A DNA stretch of 64,000 nt from Chinchilla lanigera (taxonomy: Eukaryota > Chordata > Mammalia > Rodentia > Chinchillidae). Shown in pieces: positions 8,521 to 19,530 of this stretch (the stretch's first letter is position 1; each line of letters begins with the position of its first letter). The notes under the pieces were generated by a model, which did no database searches, was not told the origin of the DNA, and was given only the letters and a program-made list of their open reading frames with translations. Location of the stretch: NCBI RefSeq assembly GCF_000276665.1, contig NW_004955477.1, positions 2,275,916-2,339,915 on the forward strand, given 5' to 3'. Made by a program: the position numbers and the translations under genes.

Positions 8521-10595
8521 AAAAAAAATCTCTTTCTTTTTGAGCTGGACAACTAACAATTTCCAGTCTCCACTCCAGGAAAGACAACATGTTCCTTCAT
8601 TTTGTACGAAGATGGCCTGAAGGTGATGCATGGGTGATCTCCTTAGGTCCACAAACATAATTGGCCTGTCACTCCCAGGCCAATCTCAGCTTCAAGCTGC
8701 CTCTCCCAGCACTGTGCCATACCTAAAGGCACCCACCTCCAGACCCCCCAGGTTAGGTACACTCACCCCCATGCCTGTGTTGGGTGCTCCACAGCCCCCA
8801 GGCTCACCTCACCTATGCCCTTGACCCACAGCCCATATGAACAGGGAGGGTCTATGGCTTAATCAAAGTGCAAGGCTGGGCCAAGAAGGAGGGAGGGAAG
8901 GAAGAAGCACAGCTGTAATTGCACTTTTGCTTTCTTCCATGAGCTTTCTCTGAGCTGCCCTGGGATAGATACACCAGTGAGGGGGATGTGACATGACCTA
9001 GCCTGCATCAGGTCTGTCTGTGTATTTTCCCATCAGTTTCAATGCTTGAGAAGCACTGCTATATGAAGGTTTGGACTATGCCTGGATGGAGAGTTCAGCA
9101 TGATGAATTTGCCTCCAAACAAAACACACAGGTCAACAAAATGGCAGGGAATCACAGTTGCTCTGAGGCAATAGTGGCCTCAACCTCATGGAGCTCTAGT
9201 CGCACGGGCAAACAAGCACGCCAGGAGCACACCCTCTCCTGACTTGGGGACTTAAAAGCAACTGTGCAGAACACATTACAGGAATGTTTAATACTTTCCT
9301 TCCTAAAAGCACTGCATCTTTGAAATCTCCACCCAAGGACAGAGTGGAAAAGCATCAACAGATCCACACTTATGCCATCTCTGAGAGAACTTTCCAGAAC
9401 CTCCACCTGTGTTCTAGCAGAGCACCTCCTCTTCATGGGAAAAAGCTCAGGGTCTCTCCCTCAAAGCCAGTGTGGACAAGGGAAGCTGAAGGAAAGAGCT
9501 GAGGAAATACAGCAGGCGAGTTAATAGAGTATTCTATCCTTGACATTCTCGGCTGACTTCTCAGCAAAACCCAGTCAGTTTTAAAGATTTTATCAACTAC
9601 TCTGAGCTTCTCAAACACAGAGCAGCGGGAGGACTTTGGGAATATTAACATTCAACCAGAGCCTCCTCATTATCTAACTTCCTCTCATAATTGCCCTGGT
9701 CTGCCCCTGGCACATATGATAAGGCCCCCCCAGCCCAGGAATCCACTATCTCTCAGCCTCTGCAAGTCTTTATTGGTTTGGTCCGGCTATCACATCCTTT
9801 CGGCACTGGGGCCTCAAGCCGCACAGGCCTGGGGTGCAAAATATAAGGGTTGCTGTAGGATGAATGTGGAACAGCTGGGCAGCAGAATCCCACCAAAGAT
9901 GGCTTGCCAGGCACTCTCCACCAGCCAGCCTTTCCCAGGCTTGATGTCTTAAACACAGCCAATGTGAACTCGCCTTCAAAATCACAGTTCAAAAGGCCTA
10001 GTAAGATGACAGCTCTCCACTGGGCAACACCCCACCCACTCACAGAATAAACAACCAGAGGGCCTTCCTCATCAACCACAGTCGGAGCCTCAGACACCCC
10101 AAAAGCATCACTTGAGGCAAAAGCAACAAGCCCTTCCTCAGTGCAGCTCAGAGAGGAGCTTGGGCCCCTGCACCAAACCAAGTAGGACAGGAAGCCACAG
10201 ACAGGGCATGACCCTCCCTCAAGGCATACTTGCTGTGTGGCCATTTGAAAGGCCGCTCATATCTGGAGAAAATTATACAACTCACCATCTCATATTTGGG
10301 TTGAGAAAGTAAAAAATCAGCCCTTTTTCTAGGATTTACTCTGGCAGATTAAGGCCCTTATTGTCTCCTTACTCTGCCAGTACCTCCTGATTTCCTATCA
10401 GTCTCTTAGAGGGTGTGAGAAGTAAGTGCCAGATGGAGACTTTTTGGCAAACAACTCCTTCACCTGATGTTGTAGATACCCAAAAGTCTCCCGAAGTCCC
10501 CAGCGCATGAAGAAGAGGTAAGAATGCCAGGGCCCAGGACACAGTTGAGGGACAGTGACAGTATAACACTTTCAGTATTCTATGTCATGTAATTC
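8521..10595. other. Unique intergenic sequence
   Basis: About 2 kb without a repeat I can name. A minus-strand open frame of 163 codons (9753-10244) has no recognisable domain, no introns flanking it and no homologue I know; I treat it as chance. Confidence 0.55.
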
Positions 10596-10599
10596 CCCA

Positions 10600-10715
10600 C
10601 AAAAGTGAGTCTTATTAGTCTATTTTAGAGATTAGGAAACTGACACCCACAGAGATAAAGCAATAGGGTAATTTGGAAGGAAGGGTCAGAGCCCAGATTT
10701 AATTCTAGTTGTTTA
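10600..10715 (-). repeat. MIR SINE fragment, minus strand
   Basis: 'agagattaggaaactgacac' followed by 'gggtcagagcccagatttaa' matches the antisense MIR core and its 3' part in order. Confidence 0.7.
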
Positions 10716-10845
10716 AAGCCCTAGGAAACCACTCTGTAATTGGGAATCACACTACCCACCATGTAAAAAACATCTGTTACTTTTCCCAGGGATTCCTTCC
10801 CTGTTGGAAAACATCTTCTCAGACCTGATATTTAAATATGAAAGT

Positions 10846-11265
10846 ATGTGGTTACGGCTTATATCTATGTGTGTCCCTCCCCCCACTCAAAGCCTCATGC
10901 AGTCATCGGTGGAGCTTTTCAGAGGTACTTAGATCTAATATGTGAGATCCTGGGATCAAGGGTGTGATGCTGGGATTGATACACACACAGTATAATGCTA
11001 GGATTAAGGGTGTGAGTGCTAATCTAAGGGAATGGAAATTGGATAAAATATAAGAGACAGAAAGAGGATTGTCACTGTCATTTTCTTCTTGCTGCCTTCT
11101 GCCTGCCTGCTCTGTGATGCCCCTCTGTCATGCCACCCTTCCTTGGAGCCAGCCAACTATGAACTGAAACCTTTACAAACAATGAGCTACAATAAACATG
11201 CCCTCCTTTAACTTTGGTTGTTGGGTATTTTGCTTCAGCAATGAAAAAAGTAACTAAGACATATG
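10846..11265 (+). mobile_element. MaLR-type solo LTR
   Basis: 'atgtgtgtccctccccccac' head, a 'cagtcatcggtggagctttt' block, an AATAAA signal near 11191 and a 'gggtattttgcttcagcaat...aactaagaca' tail. Its head is closest to the partial copy at 33508 in this window. It inserted about 50 bp left of the hAT element. Confidence 0.75.
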
Positions 11266-11339
11266 TATAGGAACTGCCATGGCTCAGATGGAATGGATAC
11301 CAGTACTCTAAGACACTAGTCCCCAATCTTCATTACACA

Positions 11340-13270
11340 ACTCTCAATAATACAGAATCAATAGGAGCCCCGAGCTTGTCTTCTTGCAACAAGAACAGTC
11401 CCATCTGGGGTAATGGAAGACAATGGCAGCCCAAGTGTGTCACTTATATCCAGTCTACTATTAATCTCATTTTTGTTGCTGTCACTGCAGAAAACCCCGC
11501 TCCACAAACATAGAATATTAAAAATACAAGCAAGCTTTTCAATGATTTTGTGACCATCTCAGGATATTACATCTTGACTTTACCCAGAACATATGGAGAT
11601 TTGAAGTTGTCTCAAACATACTTTGAAGGCTGCCTTCACTTGAGTTCTCAAGCAGTTGATCAAAGTTGGACAAAGTTGATTCACCTGGCTTATTCACAAA
11701 TGGATCTCAGATCCATTCCTTTCTGGTTCAGGGGTCTTTTGTGGTTGAAAAGTAAAGCTCAAACTCTTTTGAAAGCTGGGTAGGTGGTCATGCACCAGCT
11801 GAGAGGAAGAAGACCCTGGCTCAGTCGCTTTCAAAATCTCTACTAATGTTTGAAACATATCAAAGATCCCAATGTTCACTCATCAACCCCAAAATTGCAG
11901 TTTGGCTCTGAATGAAGCTACTTTACCTGTCAACTTGAACACAGTTGTCATCTTTCCCTTAAGATTGAATTCACTGAGCTGGTCGAATTGAGCTGGTCGA
12001 ATGTGTCACATGAGTAAGCAAGTCTTGTGACCCATTTTATGTCACCGAAATAGGCTCTGAGTGCAGACTGTTTTTTCTAAAAGAAATCTCTGGAGCTCCT
12101 CTTGTAACCCAAAAACTCTGGCTAGTGATGTACCTTTAGAAAGCTATCTCAGTCCTATGTATAAGATGTGTGTGCTCTTCACCCATCTCCTCACAGGGCT
12201 ATTCAAATAGATGTGAATAAAGGGCATATACTTTAATGTTGTTGATAAATTTTATCACACCCTGCACAACACTGTCGTGTTCAGGTGACAATTTTTTGGC
12301 CAACCAGTATTTCTTTGTGGTTAACATAGGACATAGACTTACACTCAGACACAACCTCTTTGATTTAAGTAGTGAAACCAGAGACTTCAAGTCATGGCAG
12401 TCTCTCCATATGTACATATACCAGCACAAAATTACCAATTCAGTTATCCTGGTATAGGATACCAGGGTATTAATCTTCTCTAAAATCCCAACTTTTGGCC
12501 ACTCTTCTCCCTCAGCATTAGTCTCCAAAATAAATTATTCAAAGACCTGAATAGTTCTGCAGCTGTGTCAAGAAAACTGCAAGTAATATACCCTCCTTCC
12601 TGAAAAATATATCACACAAAAAAACAAGCATTTTTGCCTTGTCAGCACTGGTAGACTTGTCAACCTAGATTTCATACCACAATGACTCATTAATCTTCTC
12701 TAACAATTGTACATCAATGTCCTCTGCTATTTCACCATCTTTTCTAGGTGTAGTGCTAGCTGAAAGAGATATATGTGTCACCATTTGAACTACAACCTCT
12801 CCTAAATGTTCAAGACAAATATTCTTAGCAGCAACCAGTATTAACTCTTCACCAACAGAAAGGGTTAGAATTGCATTAGCAATGCAGTTAGCCACCAAGA
12901 CCAATGCTTTCAGTGTAGACACATTTGATAAAATGGTAACCTTCAACAATTATTTCTGTTTCTTGATATTCATTTTTTTGTTTTGAAAAATCCCCAAAGC
13001 TTTGCATTTTAATGTAGGGTGCTTTGTCTCCATGTGGCATGGTAGTTTGAAGGTTTTATAGCTTCACTGGGTAGCCAGTTGCCATACATTATACAAAAAG
13101 TGCACGGAGGTTGTGAATCACCCACCTATTGCAATGAACCTACAAGCTAAGTATGACTTTTGGTATTTTCTTTTAAATCCAGCTTTCTTTTTGTTGGCAG
13201 TCTTAGAGTCATCTGATTTCTCATTTTTAGATATTTTTCTCCTTTTCAAAGGTGAGCCCCAGTGATTTTT
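11340..13270 (-). pseudogene. hAT transposase pseudogene (ZBED5/Charlie-like)
   Basis: Read on the minus strand, the pieces follow the order of a BED-finger hAT transposase. A lysine-rich N-terminus lies near 13230, then a BED-finger trace with CxxC and 'HMETKHP' split by a frameshift (about 13120-13020). The fragment 12949-12665 carries 'SNVSTLKALVLVANCIA' and 'ISLSAST'. Next come 'VDKST', at the first catalytic Asp position (near 12650), and a 12528-12199 segment. 'NIGIFDMFQTLVEILK' (11879-11830) follows, and the dimerisation-domain trace 'GFSAVTATK' (near 11490) closes the order. Many stops and frameshifts make it inactive. Comparison with ZBED5, FAM200 or GTF2IRD2-type domesticated transposases is from memory. 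Confidence 0.85.
12455..12537 (-). repeat. ~80-bp foreign insert within the hAT transposase, also present at 19450
   Basis: The segment interrupts the transposase reading between two stretches that otherwise join in family order. On the minus strand it reads 'GGAGACTAATGCT' followed by 'GGGAGAAGAGTGGCCAA'. Nearly the same string occurs at 19450-19502 on the minus strand. It is therefore a dispersed sequence, not part of the transposon. Its family is unknown to me. Confidence 0.65.
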
Positions 13271-13380
13271 GTTTTTTATTCATTTTAGCAAGAGTTAGCT
13301 TGTAGGCTTACCAAAATTGTGACTGGAACAGGCGTAGCATGAGAAAGAGCTGTAGATGAAAGTGGTAAATAAAACAATGG

Positions 13381-13480
13381 GGGGGGGCTGGGGATTTAGC
13401 TCAGTGGCAAAGCGCCTGCCTGGCAAGCGCAAGGTCGTGAGTTCAGTTCCTGGTACCGGAGAAAAACCAAAACCAAAAAA
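13381..13480 (+). mobile_element. ID SINE (tRNA-Ala-like), copy 1
   Basis: The body 'gctggggatttagctcagtg' is the tRNA-Ala-derived head of rodent ID elements. The pol III A box TAGCTCAGTGG is at 13397-13407 and the B box is near 13439-13450. A 'ggtaccggagaaaaacc' linker and A-rich tail follow. An exact target duplication (aaataaaacaatgg) flanks it at 13367-13380 and 13481-13494. It lies inside the older hAT transposon, so it is younger. Confidence 0.95.
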
Positions 13481-14377
13481 AAATAAAACAATGGGCAAGC
13501 AATGCATGAACTAAAATAAGTGGCAGATTCTGACTTAAAGCCTGCTATCATATACAGCTGTACAACTAAAATGCTTCAACTCACTTGTCACTATAAATCC
13601 TGCCACCAGATGCACTTTAATTGTCACATGCCACTCACTGATAGGGTTTTGACATGAGTCTGCAAGCAACTGACTTATTATAGTCTCTATATAGTCAAAC
13701 GTCTCTGCCAATGTTAATCTGTATTTTCAGCTGCTCCCCACTGCTAACGTCACCACCTCAGCTCCATCTCAGGTCACCAGGCATTACATTCTTACAAAGA
13801 GTCAGCAACCTAGATCCCTTGCATGCACAGTTCACAGTAGGGCTCAGGTTCCTATGAGAATCTAGTGCCACAGCTGATCCAAGAGGGGGTAGAGTTCAGG
13901 CATTATGTAAGAGAGAGGAGCAGCTGTAACTATGGATTAAGCTTCATTCACCCATCACTCATCTCTTTCTGTGCAGCTTGGTTCCCAACAGGCCACCAAA
14001 CATTCTGTGTCCCCAAAGTTGGAGATCCCTGACCTAAGAAGCTATCCTCTGAAGCCACAATCAGGGCAACACCAGCCCTGCTTCTTCAGATTGACTTGAT
14101 GCTTATAGATATTTCCTCTAACTAGCACCCACAGAGGGCTTGAGCAGTCCCCCACACTCCACTTGTACTAGCTCTAAGCTCCTCTCCAGCCTGTTTGTCT
14201 GCTAGTGAACACAGGAGGATCCACCCTTTCATCTGGGGACTGTGCCGAATGACAGGAGGGAAGGGACAGATGGCGGGCAGGCTCTGCGAGAGGAGCTGCC
14301 AACTTCAGCACTGCAGATTCACAGGTGGCCCACGTCAGACCTGAAGAGGCAAAAACAGTGTCTGACACATTGTAGAC

Positions 14378-14534
14378 CAGTGGTGCTGAACCTATGGCAT
14401 GCACCCCAGCGTCATCCCAGCAGCTGAGCATTGGATATCAGCACATATAGAGACAATGTTGCTGCCTTGTGATAAATTAGTGGGTTTGGGGCTGCAGTTT
14501 GGGCACTTGGTCTCTAAAAGGTTTGCCATCATTG
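14378..14534. mobile_element. Miniature hAT transposon, copy 2 (157 bp)
   Basis: Terminal inverted repeats CAGTGGTGCTGAACCT and the complement of AGGTTTGCCATCATTG match the copy at 595. The flanking 8-mers TTGTAGAC (14370-14377) and TGATAGAC (14535-14542) agree at six of eight positions. The inner part ('taaattagtgggtttggggc', 'cagtttgggcacttggtctc') corresponds in reverse orientation to the copy at 54597. There is no coding sequence. Confidence 0.88.
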
Positions 14535-14544
14535 TGATAGACCA

Positions 14545-15850
14545 AAACACCCTTATGGGTGAGAAAAATGCCAGACAGTGAAAGAGAAGGCATTCTCAAT
14601 TTTGACAAGAACAGTGCTAGGTACCAAGAATTTTGAAGGAATAATTCTGAGCACAGCCCACAACTAAGACTAACTCATAAATTAGTTCCTAACATAGCAC
14701 TTGGTAGACCCCAGGGCTCAAGAGGTTCATCATAAATTCCAAGAATGTTGAGACTGGGAGGGAATCTAAAAGTTATCTGCCCCAATCCCAAAATAGCCCT
14801 ATGGAGAGATTTACATAGCAAGGAATGGAAGCCTCCTGCCAACTGCCAGCAGGAACCTGCCAGCCCACATAGAAGTAGACCTTCCAGCCCCAAGCAAACC
14901 TCTCAATGACAGCAGCCATGGCCAAAGTCTGACTGCGCCAGAATGAAGCACACCATGCCAGAGCCACTCAAGCCACTCCCAAATTTCTGACCCATATCAA
15001 GTGTGGGGGTTAGCAAAAGGGTGTTCTTCTTCAAGCCACCCTGTTTCAGGGTCACAGGAAATAGTACAGGCCTACATAGCAATTATTGTGTGAGAACAGG
15101 AAGTCAGAAGCTTCTAGTCACTCCAAAGTCAACTTCAGTAAGACCAGAAGTCCCAGATGAGCCTGTGAGAAGACTGCTTCTAGCAAGGTACTGCTGAGAG
15201 GGAGAGAGCAACCTAGTCTTGGAGACTTAGATCCTTGCACAGGAAGAAAAATGAAGGCAGCAAATGAACTTAGATTGTGTCAGAAGACAAACAGAGAAGT
15301 GCTCCCAGCACACGCCCAACCAATCATAACCTCCTCCGGTAGGTGCCCAGAAGAGTGGTATTTAAAAATAATAACTGTCCAGACTTCTCACCATGACCAC
15401 AACGCCCAGCCAGCTGTCCAGGGCACTGTTCCAGCAGAGGAAGGAAAAGTTTCACAGGATATTACAATCCTACCCAAAAGAACTACTCAGGAAATGAAGG
15501 AGTCTGCACATTGGCTCTAAGCCAATGTGGGGCTGGACTCCTGGGCCCTGCGAAGGAGTTTGTGGCCTCGGGGACAGAAGCCCCAGTGCTGACATAGGCT
15601 TCTGGTCTCTCAGCCTTGATTTCCTTACCCACATCACTGGCATCAACATCACTTGACTAAAAGAGAGCACTGTGCAAATTGTAAAGTATAAATGAATAAA
15701 TGTAAAAGGAGACTTTTCCTTAAAAAAATCTATCTCTATCCATTCCTTAGGCACAGACTGTCTCAGAGACAACACTGAAGATTAAAACAAAATTCAACAT
15801 TCCAAAGCACAAGCAAAAACAGAGATTTTACACCCTGCCCAGACTCTGAA
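14545..15850. other. Unique intergenic sequence
   Basis: I see no nameable repeat or gene. Open frames here are short and unrelated to known domains. Confidence 0.55.
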
Positions 15851-15854
15851 ACCT

Positions 15855-15965
15855 GAAATCATGTCCTATCAGTTTACAGCCAGCTGTGGGATCTTCAGCA
15901 AGTCATTTTTCCCTTTTAGTAAACAAAGGAGTGGAAAACCTCTATGATGCTTTCTAGGCCAGAGT
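15855..15965 (+). repeat. MIR SINE fragment
   Basis: 'gccagctgtgggatcttcag' followed by 'caagtcatttttccctttta' follows the MIR order (tgtgaccttgggcaagtcac...). Divergent. Confidence 0.55.
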
Positions 15966-16479
15966 TTTTATGAATCTACATTTTTGTGCTCCCTAGACAA
16001 GCTTCCAGGGGGAAATGTAGGAAGTAGGTTTTCCTATGAAAATGCCATGAGCTAGCTAACATCACTCCACAAAATTGTCTTTTAAATTGTCTTTGTCCCC
16101 ACAGCCTCATCCACCTGTTAGAGCATTGTCTGTCATAGACCTAGAGGATCAAACCAATGTAATAAAGCTCAAGTCACAGATACACGTTGAATTTTCTGCC
16201 CCCACAAGCACACAATATGCCTTTTTCTTAAGTTAAGACCTACCATATAACTTACTTGACCGAAAAGATAACTTCTTTAAATTACAAATACCAGAAACTG
16301 TATGAGGAATTTTCCAATTATAAACTACAACAAAAATTAGACCAGAATGCTGAAAGCCTGAGCAAACAAAAATAGAAAATTAGATTCAAAGGGTTATCAA
16401 AATGTATGATGAGTGTTTGACTTTTTAAAAATTATTATACTTGAAGACACATGACTATTAACCCCCCTCAAAACATTCT

Positions 16480-16935
16480 CTTTTGCTTCAAACATGCTTA
16501 TCCCATTATTCTTGCCACCTTCTGAAGCAATTCTGGAAGTTCCCTTTCCTGAGTGTTTCCACAAAGTATGATCAAAAATACAGTGAATGCTGCTGTCAAC
16601 TAACATCCAACAGAAAGACGGGCTCACAAAAATATTACAGTGTGTCCTCATCCACCTTACGCACCGGATCAGGCAGCATGCAGCTTTGGCTCTTCCCCAA
16701 ATTCAAAACAAATGTTTTGAATTAATTCAGGACATGGAGGCAGCCATGACAGCACAACTAAACATATTTATCAGAAAAGACTTCTAGAACTGCTTCAGAA
16801 AGTTTCAAAAATGATGGGATAAGAGTGTTTGAAGCAAAGGGGAGTGTTTTGAGGGAACTAATGGCAATGTGTCATTTACTGTAATTTTTAAAAATTTAAA
16901 CATTCACCTTGTTTGTCAATCACACCTTGTAGATA
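16480..16935 (+). pseudogene. mariner/Tc1-type transposase remnant (C-terminal part)
   Basis: The plus strand encodes the end of a mariner transposase with frameshifts and stops. 'HPPYAPDQAACSFG' (near 16650) matches the conserved block containing the catalytic Asp. It is followed by 'NKCFELIQDMEAAMTAQLN' (near 16705-16760), then 'NCFRKF' and 'SKGECFEGT' near 16790-16865. The 3' end reads into 'ttaaacattcaccttgtttg' and 'tcaatcacacctt', consistent with the end of the element. The N-terminal DNA-binding part is not recognisable. It is an old, dead element. Confidence 0.8.
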
Positions 16936-16936
16936 A

Positions 16937-17008
16937 CCCATTTGAAAACTAAAATATTCTTCCTTTGGGGTTCTGGAGTCAGACGCACTACTGTTGCACT
17001 ACGAGGTC
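16937..17008 (-). pseudogene. tRNA-Trp-like pseudogene (5' half preserved)
   Basis: On the minus strand, 17008-16971 matches the first 37 bases of tRNA-Trp as I recall it, with about four differences, three of them CpG-decay type. It covers the acceptor 5' strand, D arm and anticodon arm with a CCA anticodon. The A box is preserved. The 3' half is not complementary to the acceptor strand and only a weak TTCAAAT B-box-like string remains near 16941-16948, so it cannot fold as a full tRNA. It directly follows the mariner remnant. It is a truncated tRNA copy or a tRNA-derived repeat head. Confidence 0.75.
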
Positions 17009-17019
17009 TCCGCTCCATT

Positions 17020-18165
17020 GGGGTTTTGAAAAAATAATACATCCAACAGAAAAACAATAGAAAAGTAGAATAGGACTTGTCAAAACTTATTACAATTCCT
17101 ACCAAAGCTGTATTAGGAGGTAAAATCTTTCTATAACACTGCTTTCATTATTGAAATATAAAATACCAGCTTCCACTTCCCAGATGACATCATGCATAGC
17201 TCCGAGGACCGTACTTCAATGAACAAAGCAAAAACTGTTTTGTTTTGTTTTTTAAATGAACAACCATAAGTCTCTGGCAACCATCCTAACACTGTACAAC
17301 TAATGAAGAAACACTTACACAAGACAATCTATGAAACCGTGTAAGAATAGTAACAGCCTGTGGTGTTTCAACCACAACTCACTGCCACCCTCCCTTCTCC
17401 AGCTCAGCATTACCCAGGTGGAGGTGGTCACAGAATTAGGGCCTCCTCTCCCCTCTCTGATCAGGGCTTTCCATAGTTCACTGGGAGGCCACCAGCATTT
17501 CTTTTCCTCCAACTCCAAATGCAAAGGGCTAAACTCCCGGCAAGTGTGGTCAAGAAGTGGGAGCTACTTTCCTCCCAGTCATTGCCTATCAGATAGCAGC
17601 TCTATCCAAACCACGGTAGCCAGGAATAGTGGAGCCTCAGCCACCCTCAATCTAGCTTCACTTATAGGATAGAGAAGTCCTGGGGAAGACAAGCTGGAAA
17701 GATTAGAGCCTGAGAATTACCCAGCGCCCAGAGCTAAGGCTCAGTTGACTGAGCCGGAAAGGCATTCCATGAGAGAGCTCCAAAGCTCTCCCCAAAGGAA
17801 CAGCTTTATTTGAACAGCTTTATTCCCCGCAGGTGGGGAAGTCTGAGCCTAATGGTGCTCTCAAAACCACAAGCACCTCCTAATTAAGGCAATGAGCTAC
17901 GCCAGAGGCCAGGTACTGTGCAGAAAGAGCCAGGGAAGAGACAGCCCACAAGAGCCCTCCTGGGATCCAAAAAGCTCTGAAGCGTGGTCTCCATGTCTTC
18001 CCCGGCCTGGATTTAATTGCATCAGAGCACGGAGCAATGTGTGTCCCAAGGCCTTTTCAGAAACACCCATTGTCAAGCCCCGTAGGTAGGGGAGGTTGAT
18101 GGGCTGGATGCGAAGCTGACAGGTGGACAGTGAGATGCGGAAGACACAGGCCCTGCTAAAACTAA
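17020..18165. other. Unique intergenic sequence
   Basis: I see no nameable gene or repeat. A short direct repeat 'gaacagctttatt' occurs twice at 17800-17824. Confidence 0.55.
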
Positions 18166-18169
18166 CCAC

Positions 18170-18350
18170 GCCTGGTGATTGTGCCTATGCCCACACTGTG
18201 CCCTCAAAGATAATGAAAATGTTCTAAAGCTGGTCACAGTGATGGATGTACAATTCTGTGAGTACGCTAAAAACCACTGCATTGTATGCTTTGAATGAAT
18301 TATATGTAGGAATAATATCTCCACAAAACTATTAATAAAAAAGAAAAATA
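18170..18350 (+). repeat. LINE-1 3' end fragment (L1M type)
   Basis: 'gataatgaaaatgttctaaa' followed by 'gtgatggatgtacaattctg' and 'actaaaaaccactgcattgt' is the 3' UTR phrasing of old mammalian L1 elements. It is followed by an A-rich tail. Confidence 0.65.
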
Positions 18351-18939
18351 CAAAAAATAAACGTTGCATACATTCATCACTTCGGAGACTTCAATCTTAA
18401 GAAAGAAAATAATGATAATAAAAACGAAACTAAATGATCTGGACAACAGAAAATATAATGAAATTATTGCTAGTTTGATTTTTAAGGTTTCATGACTCCC
18501 GTTTCTCTTTGAAACCATCCAGATTTCTGCAAAACACTTCTTAGTGTTCCCTGCAAAGCCCTCATTTCAGAACACTTTCCCTCGGTTTACTCCCAAGTCT
18601 TTGAATGGAAAAAGAATTTCCACTCAATCCTCCCAGAAGAGAGTCCTTTCCTCAGGCCCTTGCTGTGCTCCCCTCCTGAGTCACTGCCTGTCAAGTGCCC
18701 CAGGGCACAGACTGTGGTTCAAGGTTTTGCAGCCCACACCCAGGTGTGCCACACACGCAGCTCCCCCAACAGCCAATAAGAAGGCAGCATTAGGTGCTAA
18801 TGGTTTCTTCTTGGCTCCTCAGCCCTGGGAAGAAACCTCAGTTGCTCAAAGAATATTGGGCCTAGGCCACCACTCACCACGTGATCAGAGGGATGTAGAA
18901 GTAACCTGCCTAAAGGGAAAATCTTATCCTTCAGAAACC

Positions 18940-19085
18940 TTGGATCTGCTAAGCTATGTCATTTACTAGCTGCTCACTTAGTCCCTTTCAGCCTCCATCC
19001 CCTCATTTGTCCAGTGAGCACACAGAAAACTAGGGTCAGGATTAAGCAAAGTATTGTGTGCTACAGTGCTTGGTATTTACTTCCT
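18940..19085 (+). repeat. MIR SINE fragment
   Basis: 'tatgtcatttactagctgct' followed by 'cctccatcccctcatttgtc' and a 'gtgcttggtatttac' end follow the MIR core and tail order. Confidence 0.6.
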
Positions 19086-19291
19086 TTCTTTCTCAACTTT
19101 CACAAGCAGAGGTTCATCCCCTGTCCTCTCCCTCCACTGCTTTTGTTCCAAAATGACTTATTCCCATGTGCCTGGGCTTGGAGAAACACCAGGGTCTCCA
19201 GTTAAAATTGTTTAGTTTCACTTAAAATAAACTTACATTGAACCAAAGGTGAATGCCCCCCAAAAATAACAACCACAGCCAGTAAGAGAGG

Positions 19292-19313
19292 ACAGGGACT
19301 ATCAAGTCCCTGT
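19292..19313. other. Perfect 9-bp inverted repeat
   Basis: ACAGGGACT and AGTCCCTGT are exact complements separated by four bases. Function unknown; no poly-T terminator or gene context. Confidence 0.5.
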
Positions 19314-19439
19314 GTCTTTAGTCTGCTCTATGGATGACAGATCCCACTGTAGCAGTAGCTGGGCCAGTGGACAGTGATGGATACCAGCAGCAGGGCTGAC
19401 CTGACATAGCACAGACATCCATAGTGTTTACAAATCCAG

Positions 19440-19530
19440 CAGGCAGGGATCTTCTCCAAAAGTCAAACACTTGGCCACTCTTCTCCCATAGCATTAGTCT
19501 CCAGTACAAATATTTGGAGATAAAATCAAT
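19440..19530 (-). repeat. Second copy of the segment inserted in the hAT element
   Basis: The minus strand carries 'GGAGACTAATGCTATGGGAG' and 'AAGAGTGGCCAA', closely matching 12455-12537. Upstream and downstream sequence differs from the hAT element. This copy sits in otherwise unassigned DNA. Confidence 0.6.

Larger units (their letters stand above)
11314..14031 (-). mobile_element. Fossil hAT DNA transposon, near full length (2.7 kb)
   Basis: The element is bounded by degraded terminal inverted repeats: CACTAGTCCCCAATCTT on the left against the complement CAGGGATCTCCAACTTT on the right. The flanking 8-mers CTCTAAGA (11306-11313) and ACCTAAGA (14032-14039) share six of eight bases, as expected of an hAT target duplication. 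Inside is a decayed minus-strand transposase and long noncoding flanks (about 13500-14000). The right end resembles a known mammalian hAT consensus beginning CAGGGGTCCCCAAC, from memory. An ID SINE (13381) and a ~80-bp foreign segment (about 12455-12537) are inserted. Apart from these it is a complete remnant. Confidence 0.85.

Noticed and set aside
9753..10244. 163-codon minus-strand open frame
   Set aside because: No family resemblance, no promoter or splice context, unremarkable composition.
13381..13480. Functional tRNA-Ala gene
   Set aside because: It has the ID SINE body, A-rich tail and target duplication; it is a retroposon.
16937..17008. Functional tRNA-Trp gene
   Set aside because: The 3' half cannot pair with the acceptor stem and the B box is degenerate.
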